NCBI GenBank assembly: GCA_947258715.1
Contig: CAMYJH010000014.1
Span: forward strand, 215,965 to 279,964
Length of the DNA: 64,000 nt
Direction of reading: 5' to 3'
From: an uncultured Gammaproteobacteria bacterium
GTDB lineage: Bacteria; Pseudomonadota; Gammaproteobacteria; HK1
This document shows positions 51,564 through 59,625 of this stretch, one piece after another; the first letter of the stretch is position 1; every line of letters begins with the position of its first letter. The notes below the pieces were generated by a model. That model was given only the letters and a program-made list of their open reading frames with translations. It was not told where the DNA came from and ran no database searches. The position numbers were made by a program, and so were the translations under genes.

Positions 51564-53786
51564 ATGGACCCCATGAGTGAATATCTGATCGACGCTGCAC
51601 AGCGTACGGTGCTTTACTGGGACGTAATGCGGCAGCGCGGTAATCAGTACCGTGAGCACATGGCGCAGACTGCTCCGCACGTGCTTGATTATGACTATGA
51701 AGTCTTGATCGACGGGCGCACGTTGCCCGAACCGGTCAACTACGGTCTGGTTCGCATCGTGCCGCCCAAGGGCGTCGAGACGCTCAAGCACAAGCGCCCC
51801 TTCGTCATTATCGACCCCCGGGCCGGGCACGGACCGGGTATCGGTGGATTCAAGGCCGATAGCGAGATCGGCGTCGTGCTTGGTGCCGGTCACCCCTGCT
51901 ACTTCGTCGGCTTCACTCCGAAGCCCGAGCCGGGGCAAACCATCGAAGCCGTCTTGAGAGCCGAGGCGCGCTTTCTCGAGCATATCCGGGACTTGCACCC
52001 GGAGGCAGAGGGGCGAGCCGCAATCATCGGCAACTGCCAGGCCGGGTGGGCGGTCATGATGTTGGCCGCGGTGTACCCCGAGCTTTGCGGCCCGCTCATC
52101 CTGGCGGGTTCGCCGCTTTCTTACTGGGCCGGCGTCAAAGGCCAGAACCCTATGCGCTACACGGGTGGGCTGCTTGGTGGCAGCTGGCTCACGGCACTGA
52201 CCGGTGACACGGGCAACGGCATCTTTGACGGCGCCTGGCTGGTCCACAATTTCGAGGGGCTCAACCCAGCCAACACTCTGTGGAGCAAGCAGTACGGCGT
52301 CTACTCGAAGGTCGACACCGAGGGCCCGCGCTATCTCGGCTTCGAGCGCTGGTGGGGCGGGCACGTTCTGCTCAACGCGGAGGAGATGCAGTGGATCGTG
52401 GACGAGCTCTTCGTGGGCAACAACCTTTCCACCGGGGAAATCGTCCTGTCCGACGGCGTGCGCGTCGATCTGCGCAACATCCGGTCACCCATCGTTTGCT
52501 TCTGCTCCAAGGGCGACAACATCACGCCGCCGCAGCAGGCGCTCGGCTGGATCCCCGATCTCTACGAGGGCACCGACGACATCCGGGCCGCCGGTCAAAC
52601 GATTGTCTACGCGGTTCACGAGAGCGTCGGTCATCTCGGGATCTTCGTATCGGGAGGCGTCGCCAAGAAGGAGCACCGCGAGTTCGCCAACAACATCGAC
52701 CTCATCGACTGCCTGCCTCCGGGCCTCTATGAGGCCGTGCTGAGCAGCAAGCAAGTGGACGACGCCGGCGTGGACCTGGTCAAGGGAGACTACATATCGC
52801 AATTCGAGCTCCGCTCGGTGGACGATATCCGCGCCATGGGGGAGAACGACGCCAACGACGAGCGCAGCTTCGCCGCGGTCGCGCGTCTGTCGGAGATCAC
52901 CCATGGTCTGTACCGCACCACGGCGCAGCCCTTCGTGCGCGCCATGGTGAACGAAGAGATCGCCGAGCGGGCGCGCCACCTGCATCCCGCCCGGGTCGGC
53001 TTCGAGGTGTTCTCCGACCTCAATCCCGCCATGAAGATGGTCGAGTCGCTTGCCGAGCGGGTGCGCACCGAGCGTCAGCCGGTATCCGACGACAACCCAC
53101 TGCTCGCCTGGCAGAACGCCTGGTCGCAAGCGTTGACCGCCGGGCTCGACGCGTACCGGGTCTGGCGCGACGCGACGCAGGAGGCGTTCTTCTTCGCCGT
53201 GTACGGTCAGCCGTTGGTCCAGGCGCTGCTCGGGCTCAAGGGGTCCGACGCTCCCGCGCGGCGACATCCGGGGACGTCGCCGGAGCACCTAGCCTTCGTC
53301 GAGAATCGCGTCGCGGAGCTGCGAGCATCGATGGACGAGGGCGGGCTGCGTGAGGCCGCCATCCGTGCCCTGGTCTATATTCGCATGCCGACCAAGCTGG
53401 TCGATGAGCGCGGCTTCGAGATGCTGCGCCAGATCCACGAAACGGAGGGCGGGGATCTCACGCTCGAGGAGTTCAAGGCCCTCATACGCGAGCAGTTCTT
53501 CATGCTCCTTCTCGATGAGGAGCGTGCCATCGAGTCGCTTCCGAAGCTCATCGAAGGCCACGAGAGCGAAGCGGCCGCGATGCTCGAGCGCATTCGTAAG
53601 GTGGTGACGGTCAGCGGCACGATGACCGAAGAGTCCACGGCGCGGCTCGAAGCCGTTGCCGCGATCTTCTCGCCCGCAGCGCTTACGCCGGCCAAGCCCC
53701 GTACGCGCCGCGCCGCAGCGGCGAAGAAAGGCCAGCCCCGGGGCCACCGCAAAGCGGCAACCATTTTAACAACCGGTAGCGGGTGA
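51564..53786 (+). CDS. DUF3141 protein, PHA-synthase-like alpha/beta hydrolase
   Basis: This 740-residue protein has an alpha/beta-hydrolase core like class I/III PHA synthases: a Cys nucleophile at 158 (IIGNCQAGWAVMML), D318 (CSKGDNITPP) and H357 (ESVGHLGIFVSG). The helical C-terminal half includes HPARVGFEVFSDLNPAMKM and ends in a Lys/Arg/Ala-rich tail resembling phasin or histone-like tails. It may polymerise or hydrolyse hydroxyacyl-CoA. The start at 51564 follows GGAGA; 51552 is the alternative. It leads an operon with MaoC-Pta, AckA and FabI. Confidence 0.82.
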   Translation: MDPMSEYLIDAAQRTVLYWDVMRQRGNQYREHMAQTAPHVLDYDYEVLIDGRTLPEPVNYGLVRIVPPKGVETLKHKRPFVIIDPRAGHGPGIGGFKADSEIGVVLGAGHPCYFVGFTPKPEPGQTIEAVLRAEARFLEHIRDLHPEAEGRAAIIGNCQAGWAVMMLAAVYPELCGPLILAGSPLSYWAGVKGQNPMRYTGGLLGGSWLTALTGDTGNGIFDGAWLVHNFEGLNPANTLWSKQYGVYSKVDTEGPRYLGFERWWGGHVLLNAEEMQWIVDELFVGNNLSTGEIVLSDGVRVDLRNIRSPIVCFCSKGDNITPPQQALGWIPDLYEGTDDIRAAGQTIVYAVHESVGHLGIFVSGGVAKKEHREFANNIDLIDCLPPGLYEAVLSSKQVDDAGVDLVKGDYISQFELRSVDDIRAMGENDANDERSFAAVARLSEITHGLYRTTAQPFVRAMVNEEIAERARHLHPARVGFEVFSDLNPAMKMVESLAERVRTERQPVSDDNPLLAWQNAWSQALTAGLDAYRVWRDATQEAFFFAVYGQPLVQALLGLKGSDAPARRHPGTSPEHLAFVENRVAELRASMDEGGLREAAIRALVYIRMPTKLVDERGFEMLRQIHETEGGDLTLEEFKALIREQFFMLLLDEERAIESLPKLIEGHESEAAAMLERIRKVVTVSGTMTEESTARLEAVAAIFSPAALTPAKPRTRRAAAAKKGQPRGHRKAATILTTGSG

Positions 53787-53855
53787 TCCCGCCGGCGCCG
53801 TGGCGGAAGATCGGCCCGAAGCCAGAGGTTGAAGAACTGCGCATTCGGAGTGTTT

Positions 53856-55253
53856 ATGGAAACACTGGAGAATCAAACATTCGACGAGATCGAGCTCGGC
53901 GACTCCGCTCGGCTCGAGCGGCGCTTGAGCGAGCGGGACATCGACTTGTTCGCAGCGTTATCGGGCGACCTGAATCCTACTCACATGGACGAGGAGTACG
54001 CCGAGTCGAGCGAGCTGGGCGAGGTCGTCGGTCACAGCATGTGGGGCGGTGCGCTGTTCTCCACTCTGCTCGGAAACGTTCTCCCCGGGCCGGGCACCAC
54101 TTATCGTAGCCAGAGCCTGCGATTTCATCGGCCTCTTGCCCTCGGGGATACCCTAACCGTGTCCGTGACCGCGACCGAGAAGCACGACGACGGGGTCGTG
54201 GCCTTCGACTGCCAGGGAGTGAATCAGAACGACGAACTGGTGCTCAGCGGATCGGCGGAGGTGCTCGCACCGAGAAAGAAGGTGGTGGTGGAGCGCCCGG
54301 AGATACCGGGCGTGACAGTCAGCGACCACGAAGGCTACGAGAAGCTCATCGATCGATGCGAGCCGCTCGACCCGATACCTACCGCGGTCGCACATCCCTG
54401 CGATCACTCTTCGCTGGCCGGGGCCCTGGAGGCGGGGCGGGCGGGCCTGATCGTCCCCCTGCTGGTGGGGCCGGAGGCAAAGATCCGCGCCGTCGCCGAG
54501 CAGTGCGGGCTGGATCTCAGCGGTCTGCGCCTCGTGGACGCACCCCACAGCCACGCGGCCGCCGGCGCCGCGACGGAATTGGTTCGCGAGGGCGAGGCCG
54601 AGATGCTCATGAAGGGCAGCCTGCACACCGACGAGCTCATGGGGGCGGTGGTGTCGTCTGCCGCCGGTCTGCGGACGGAGCGACGCATTTCCCATGCCTT
54701 CGTGATGGACGTGCCGACGTATCCAAAGATGCTGATCGTCACCGATGCCGCCATCAATATCGCTCCCGACGTCGAAACGAAGCGCGACATCTGTCAGAAC
54801 GCCATCGACCTCGCTCGCGTGCTCGGTGTAGCCGAACCGAAGGTGGCCATCCTCTCGGCCGTCGAAACGGTGACTAAGAAGATCCCTTCGACCTTGGAGG
54901 CGGCGGCGCTCTGTAAGATGGCCGACCGGGGCCAGATCACAGGCGGGGTGCTCGACGGCCCGCTCGCGATGGACAACGCCATCAGCCCGGAAGCGGCACG
55001 GACCAAGGGGATCGACTCGCCGGTGGCCGGCGTCGCCGACATCCTGCTCGCGCCCGACCTCGAGGCGGGCAACATCCTCGCCAAGCAGCTGACCTTTCTC
55101 GCGCGGGCTGATGCGGCCGGCATTGTGCTGGGCGCACGTGTGCCGGTGATTCTCACAAGCCGTGCAGACAGCGTGCGCACGCGGATGGCTTCGTGCGCGG
55201 TGGCCATGTTGCAGGCCCACGCGCGCCGCGGCGATATGGAGAATGCGGGATGA
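53856..55253 (+). CDS. MaoC (R-specific enoyl-CoA hydratase) / phosphate acyltransferase fusion
   Basis: This protein of about 465 residues has an N-terminal hot-dog MaoC domain with the catalytic pair D38/H43 (SGDLNPTHMD) and GHSMWGGALFSTLLG. It is fused to a phosphotransacetylase/phosphotransbutyrylase domain (LIVPLLVGPEAKIRAVAEQ, SLHTDELMGAVVSSAAGLRT, GARVPVILTSRADSV). It could hydrate crotonyl-CoA to R-3-hydroxybutyryl-CoA and convert an acyl-CoA to acyl phosphate. Such fusions stand beside acetate kinase genes in several proteobacteria. GGAG precedes the ATG. It overlaps ackA by 4 bases. Confidence 0.87.
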   Translation: METLENQTFDEIELGDSARLERRLSERDIDLFAALSGDLNPTHMDEEYAESSELGEVVGHSMWGGALFSTLLGNVLPGPGTTYRSQSLRFHRPLALGDTLTVSVTATEKHDDGVVAFDCQGVNQNDELVLSGSAEVLAPRKKVVVERPEIPGVTVSDHEGYEKLIDRCEPLDPIPTAVAHPCDHSSLAGALEAGRAGLIVPLLVGPEAKIRAVAEQCGLDLSGLRLVDAPHSHAAAGAATELVREGEAEMLMKGSLHTDELMGAVVSSAAGLRTERRISHAFVMDVPTYPKMLIVTDAAINIAPDVETKRDICQNAIDLARVLGVAEPKVAILSAVETVTKKIPSTLEAAALCKMADRGQITGGVLDGPLAMDNAISPEAARTKGIDSPVAGVADILLAPDLEAGNILAKQLTFLARADAAGIVLGARVPVILTSRADSVRTRMASCAVAMLQAHARRGDMENAG

Positions 55254-56473
55254 GCGACGTGCTTCTCGTCGTCAACGCGGGGTCCTCGAGCATCAAGTTC
55301 TCGGTGTTCGGGGTCGGAGAACCGGAGCTCGAGCTGGTGTGTCGTGGGGAGGTGGCCGGTATCGGCACCGCGCCGCGGTTTCGCGTGCGTGACGCGTCGG
55401 CGCAGGTTCTCGTAGACGATCAGTGGGATCCGTTGCCAAGGGGGGAGGGTCACTTGCGGGCGATAGCGCGGATTGGCGCCTGGCTGCGCAGCGAGTTCGC
55501 CGACGCGAACTTACTTGGAATCGGGCACCGCGTCGTGCACGGCGGACCGGACTACAGCGCGGCGGTCCTCGTCGACGATGAAGTCTTGGAAACCCTGACC
55601 GCGCTCGTTCCTCTCGCGCCACTGCACCAGCCGCACAGCCTCGCCGGAATCTCCGCGGCTCGCCAGACACGACCCGATCTGCCGCAGGTTGCTTGCTTCG
55701 ATACCGCTTTTCATCGTGGTCATCCAAAGCGGGCCGACCGGTTCGCCCTGCCGGAGGCCTTTTACGAGGAGGGAATCCGGCGTTATGGCTTTCATGGTCT
55801 GTCCTACGAGTACATCGCGCGGCAGCTGGAGCACATGGCACCGGAGATTGCGCGTGGTCGGATTGTCGTTGCGCATCTCGGCAGCGGCGCCAGCATGTGC
55901 GCACTTCACCAGGGCATGAGCATGGACAGCACGATGGGCTTCACGGGACTCGACGGGCTACCGATGGGAACCCGCTGTGGCAATTTGGACCCGGGCGTGG
56001 TCTTACACCTCATTCGGCAGAAGGGCATGAGCCCGGACGAGGTCGAGACCCTTCTTTATCATGATGCCGGGATGCGGGCCATATCGGGTTTGAGCAACGA
56101 CATGCGTGTGCTGCTCGAGAGCAATGCGCCGGGGGCGGCCGAGGCGATCGACTACTTCGTGTACCGAATCGGCAGGGAACTCGGTGCGCTAGCCGCCGTG
56201 CTCGGTGGTCTGGACGGTGTGGTGTTCACGGCTGGGATCGGCGAGAAATCACCCGTCATTCGGGCACGCGTGTGCGAAGATGCCGCATGGCTCGGAATTG
56301 AGCTTGATCCATCCGCGAATAACGCGGGGGGACCTCGTATCACCAAGCCGGGTGGCCGCGGCCCATCCGCTTGGGTCATTCCCACTGACGAGGAGCGAAT
56401 GATCGCGCTCCACACCCTCGCGGTTCTCAACGACTCCGTTCTAGGCAAACCCGTCAGCGTGCTCGAGCGCTAG
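55250..56473 (+). CDS. ackA: acetate kinase
   Basis: This 407-residue ASKHA kinase has NAGSSSIKFSVF at the start, GHRVVHGGPDYS, the catalytic FDTAFHRG (Asp), HLGSGASMC, and the adenosine-binding GGLDGVVFTAGIGEKS with a C-terminal DEERMIA. It makes ATP from acetyl phosphate and ADP, or the reverse. Its ATG overlaps the Pta-fusion stop, so the pair forms a full acyl-CoA to acyl-phosphate to ATP route. Together with the FNR box this suggests energy conservation under low oxygen. Propionyl or butyryl substrates are also possible. Confidence 0.93.
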   Translation: MSDVLLVVNAGSSSIKFSVFGVGEPELELVCRGEVAGIGTAPRFRVRDASAQVLVDDQWDPLPRGEGHLRAIARIGAWLRSEFADANLLGIGHRVVHGGPDYSAAVLVDDEVLETLTALVPLAPLHQPHSLAGISAARQTRPDLPQVACFDTAFHRGHPKRADRFALPEAFYEEGIRRYGFHGLSYEYIARQLEHMAPEIARGRIVVAHLGSGASMCALHQGMSMDSTMGFTGLDGLPMGTRCGNLDPGVVLHLIRQKGMSPDEVETLLYHDAGMRAISGLSNDMRVLLESNAPGAAEAIDYFVYRIGRELGALAAVLGGLDGVVFTAGIGEKSPVIRARVCEDAAWLGIELDPSANNAGGPRITKPGGRGPSAWVIPTDEERMIALHTLAVLNDSVLGKPVSVLER

Positions 56474-56510
56474 GCGCTGTGTCATATGGGTATGTCATAT
56501 GGGAGGCAAC

Positions 56511-57290
56511 ATGTTCGACGATCGTGATCGTTCACTGGAAGGCAAAAAGGGGCTTGTCATTGGCATTGCAAATCGCGAGTCCATCGCTTACGGCTGCGCC
56601 GAGGCATTCAAGCACTACGGGGCCGAGCTGGCGGTCACTTATCTGAACGACAACGCGCGCTCTTATGTCGAGCCGCTCGCGAGCGAGCTCGAAGCGCCCT
56701 TGTTCCTGCCCTTGGACGTGCAGGTGCCGGGACAGCTCGAGGCCGTCTTCGAAGCCATCAAGGAGACATGGGGCCGGCTGGATTTCGCCTTACACTCGAT
56801 TGCCTATGCGCCCAAGGCGGATCTACATGGGCGTCTCGTGGATTCCTCGCGTGAGGGGTTCCTCACCGCGATGGACGTGTCCTGTCACTCGTTTGTTCGC
56901 ATGGCGAGTCTTGCTGAGCCCCTCATGGTGGATGGCGGCGCGCTTTTCACGATGAGCTTCTACGGGGCGGAAAAGGTCATCAAGAACTACGAGTTGATGG
57001 GACCGGTCAAGTCTGCGCTCGAGAGCACGGTGCGCTATCTCGCGTACGAGCTTGGTCCGAAGGACATCCGAGTTCATGCGATCTCCCCGGGCCCGCTTCG
57101 CACGCGCGCCGCCTCTGGGCTCAAGGAGTTCGATGAGCTGCTCGCCGATGCGATGAGCCGGGCCCCCGCCCACCAGCTCGCCGGCATCGAAGATGTCGGC
57201 ATCGCGACCGCCGCCTTAGCAACACCGGCGGCCCGTCTGATCACCGGCCAGACCATCTATGTCGACGGCGGCTATCACATCATGGGTTGA
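56511..57290 (+). CDS. fabI: enoyl-ACP reductase FabI
   Basis: This 259-residue short-chain reductase has a glycine-rich start GLVIGIANRESIAYG, the FabI signature HSIAYAPKADLHG, the catalytic Tyr and Lys in FYGAEKVIKNYELMGPVKSAL, and ISPGPLRTRAASGL. It reduces enoyl-ACP with NADH in fatty-acid synthesis. It follows ackA by 37 bases that contain a tandem TGTCATATGGG duplication; GGGAGG leads ATG 56511. Its place in an acyl-CoA/PHA-like operon suggests a specialised copy that may work on short enoyl thioesters; this is inference. Confidence 0.87.
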   Translation: MFDDRDRSLEGKKGLVIGIANRESIAYGCAEAFKHYGAELAVTYLNDNARSYVEPLASELEAPLFLPLDVQVPGQLEAVFEAIKETWGRLDFALHSIAYAPKADLHGRLVDSSREGFLTAMDVSCHSFVRMASLAEPLMVDGGALFTMSFYGAEKVIKNYELMGPVKSALESTVRYLAYELGPKDIRVHAISPGPLRTRAASGLKEFDELLADAMSRAPAHQLAGIEDVGIATAALATPAARLITGQTIYVDGGYHIMG

Positions 57291-57343
57291 GGGAATGCGA
57301 GCGGCACGCGGTTCGGCAGGATGTCGGAACGTCCGCTTACGAC

Positions 57344-57566
57344 CGATTCTGTTGAAAAACTCTTTTCTCGGCTGTCAGCGACTTCAAATTTATATTCTAA
57401 GCGCCGATTCTTATCGTAGATGCGAGGGGACAGCGATAGTGGCATGAAAACTCGCTCTGACGGTTCTTAGAGAGGCAAACAGTAGCTCTTGATTGCGGGT
57501 TTGCCCCTCAAAAAAATTCCGTGGAATTTTGAGGCTGCGGAGTTTTGGAGTTTTTCAACAGAATCG
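57344..57566. mobile_element. 223-bp MITE-like element with 19-bp terminal inverted repeats
   Basis: CGATTCTGTTGAAAAACTC at the left is matched perfectly in inverse by GAGTTTTTCAACAGAATCG at the right. Inside, CCTCAAAA and TTTTGAGG form a further hairpin near the right end. No protein fits. It is a non-autonomous element or an IS remnant in the gap after fabI. Confidence 0.65.
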
Positions 57567-57644
57567 ACCATGAGCGGACCATCGCAGATGCCGTTCGAAT
57601 TATCGTTTAGCTAACGCCATTGCCTGTGGGTAGCGAATTAACGC

Positions 57645-58229
57645 TCATGCCGCGATCGGGAGTTCGTACAGCCCGCCGCACGCCGAGTGCCATCGGTACT
57701 CACTCCCCGCAGGTGCGGGACTCGGTAGAAGTTCAGCCACTTCGGCTGGGGTTCGCCCCTCTAGCGAGCTGTGCACCCGCGCCTCGTTGTAATGACTCTG
57801 GAATTCCACAAGCTTTCGTTGCAGATCGCGTGCATTCCAGAACAGGATGTGGTCGAGATATTCCCGCCTGACCGTTGCAATGAGCCGCTCAATGAACGGA
57901 CGTGAAAGCGGCACATAGGGGACCGTTCTGACAGCTTCGATATTGAGAATGTGCAGGTTGGCTTGCCACCGATGGTGTTCGAACAAGGGGCTGTTGTCGG
58001 AGCTGAGGTAGCGTGGACCTGCCTGTCGAGAAACGATGTCGTTGAACATGCGACATAACCCAGGGCCATCCGCGCCTCCAGCATGGACCGAGAAACCGAC
58101 GATCCGGCGGGTAAACTGATCCATCACCACCATCACCCAGTGGCTGCGCAGCAAAATGGACTCGCAGCGAAACAGGGCGACGCTCCACAGACTGTCTTTC
58201 ATGTGCCCAACACGTGCAGGGACGTGCAG
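57645..58229 (-). pseudogene. truncated rve-type (IS3-like) transposase
   Basis: About 190 residues of an integrase-core transposase remain: GHMKDSLWSVALFRCES, VMDQFTRRIVGFSVHAGG, YLSSDNSPLFEHHRWQ, FIERLIATVRREYLDHILFWN and a normal C-terminal end. The N-terminal half is missing, cut off exactly where the REPIN at 58228 begins. The first catalytic Asp expected in SLWSVDLF is Ala here. The gene is therefore inactive on two counts. The apparent Met start lies at the REPIN edge. Confidence 0.75.
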
Positions 58230-58335
58230 GGACATTCAGAGTTCGTAAGCTATTGATTTTCAGATTCACCGTGGTGATGTTTCTTCGATTATCGTCAAAT
58301 AGAAAATCAATAGCTTACGAACTCTGAATGTCCCT
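58228..58335. repeat. REPIN (108 bp), right flank of the ankyrin gene
   Basis: GGGACATTCAGAGTTCGTAA on the left and its inverse on the right enclose the interior AGATTCACCGTGGTGATGT shared with 39507. It starts within the broken transposase and ends 3 bases from the ankyrin stop. An ACGTGCAGGG duplication precedes it (58213-58231). Confidence 0.92.
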
Positions 58336-58338
58336 CCT

Positions 58339-59508
58339 CTAGTTTGTGGCGCCGGCGCGGCGCAGTAGGTCGATGGTTTCGTTATCTTCGATGGCTTCGG
58401 CGGCGGCGAGGGCGGTGCGGCCGTCCCGCGCGCGGCGGTTGACGTCCGCGCCCGCACGCAGCAGCAGCTGCACCGAGTCCTGGAGCCCGCGGTCGGCGGC
58501 CAGCATCAGCGCTGTCGCGCCGTCGCCGCCGGTCTGAACGTTGGCGTTCGCACCGCGCGCCAGCAGATCCCGCAGGATCTCGGGGTGGTTGCCCCGCACC
58601 GCCCGCATCAGCGGCGTCTCTCCGTTTAGCGCCGGCCCGTTGGGATCGACGCCGGACTCCAAGAGCAGCTCGACGGCCTCCCGTTGACCGTAAAACACCG
58701 CCGCGCCGAGAGGGGTATCGCCGTTTCGCGCCCGCAGTTGTCCATCTGCTCCCGCTTCGAGCAGTTGTTCGATGATCTCGATGCGGCCGCGCATCGCGGC
58801 CCGGTGCAGGGCGCTGCGACCATCGTCCGACACCGCGTTGGGATCCGCCCGGTTGAGCAGCAACGCCGCCGAAATGGGCGCGTAACCGCGAAAGGCCACA
58901 CCCATCAAGGCGGTATATCCGTCCGCCGCCTTTCGGTTGGGGTCAGCGCCCCGTGCGATCAGCTCGGTCACGGCTTCGAGCCCGCCCGCCTCGCGCGCCG
59001 CCAGCATAAGCGGGGTGCGCCCATCGTTGGCCGAGGCGACGTTGGGATCGGCGCCGTGCTCGAGAAGATGGATCAGGATGCTCAAGTTACCGCCGCGGGC
59101 CGCCATGTGAAGCGCCGCGTCGCCCTGGCGATATTCGCGCAAGTTAAGGTCGGCGCCGTAATCAACCAGGCGCTTTACCAGCTCCAGGTGGCCGGCGATC
59201 ACGGCGTGCATCAGCGCAGTGAGGCCACCCGCGGTGCGGGCATCGACCATAGCGCCGCGTTTCAGCAACGTGTCCACCACCGCCACGTGTCCCGCCTGGG
59301 TGGCGATGATCAGCGCTGTTTTTGTTTCCCGGTTATCTTCGCGGGCCTCGATGTCTGCGCCCTGCTCGAGGGCAAACTCGACCAGGTCGGCGCGACCGCT
59401 GGATGCTGCCAGCAGCAGGGCGTTGTCGGCCACATCGGGCGAAACGTCTTGCGCGCCGAAAGTGCTCGACGCTGCGGCTAGGAGGAGGGCAGCAAGAAGT
59501 ACACGCAT
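58339..59508 (-). CDS. exported ankyrin-repeat protein
   Basis: This 389-residue protein has a signal peptide (MRVLLAALLLAAASSTFGA) and about ten ankyrin repeats, recognisable by GADPN and LLLAA-type units (GADIEARED, GADPNVASANDGRTPLMLAA, GANANVQTGGDGATALMLAA). Ankyrin repeats form an elongated protein-binding scaffold; periplasmic forms often protect against oxidants or bind partner enzymes. It lies tightly between two REPINs in opposite orientation. The upstream REPIN ends 9 bases before the ATG, and no ribosome binding site remains, so expression may be weak or leader-dependent. Confidence 0.82.
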   Translation of the reverse strand: MRVLLAALLLAAASSTFGAQDVSPDVADNALLLAASSGRADLVEFALEQGADIEAREDNRETKTALIIATQAGHVAVVDTLLKRGAMVDARTAGGLTALMHAVIAGHLELVKRLVDYGADLNLREYRQGDAALHMAARGGNLSILIHLLEHGADPNVASANDGRTPLMLAAREAGGLEAVTELIARGADPNRKAADGYTALMGVAFRGYAPISAALLLNRADPNAVSDDGRSALHRAAMRGRIEIIEQLLEAGADGQLRARNGDTPLGAAVFYGQREAVELLLESGVDPNGPALNGETPLMRAVRGNHPEILRDLLARGANANVQTGGDGATALMLAADRGLQDSVQLLLRAGADVNRRARDGRTALAAAEAIEDNETIDLLRRAGATN

Positions 59509-59517
59509 CTGACGAAC

Positions 59518-59625
59518 AGGGACATTCAGAGTTCGTAAGCTATTGATTTTCTATTTGACGAACGTCGGAGAGACATCACTGCGGTTAATCAGAAAATCAA
59601 TAGCTTACGAACTCTGAATGTCCCT
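59518..59625. repeat. REPIN (108 bp), opposite orientation, left flank of the ankyrin gene
   Basis: It has the same arms as 58228, but the interior (CTATTTGACGAA at the left) is the inverse of the other two 108-bp copies. It starts 9 bases from the ankyrin ATG and its last T forms part of the TAG stop of the hydrolase gene. Confidence 0.92.
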
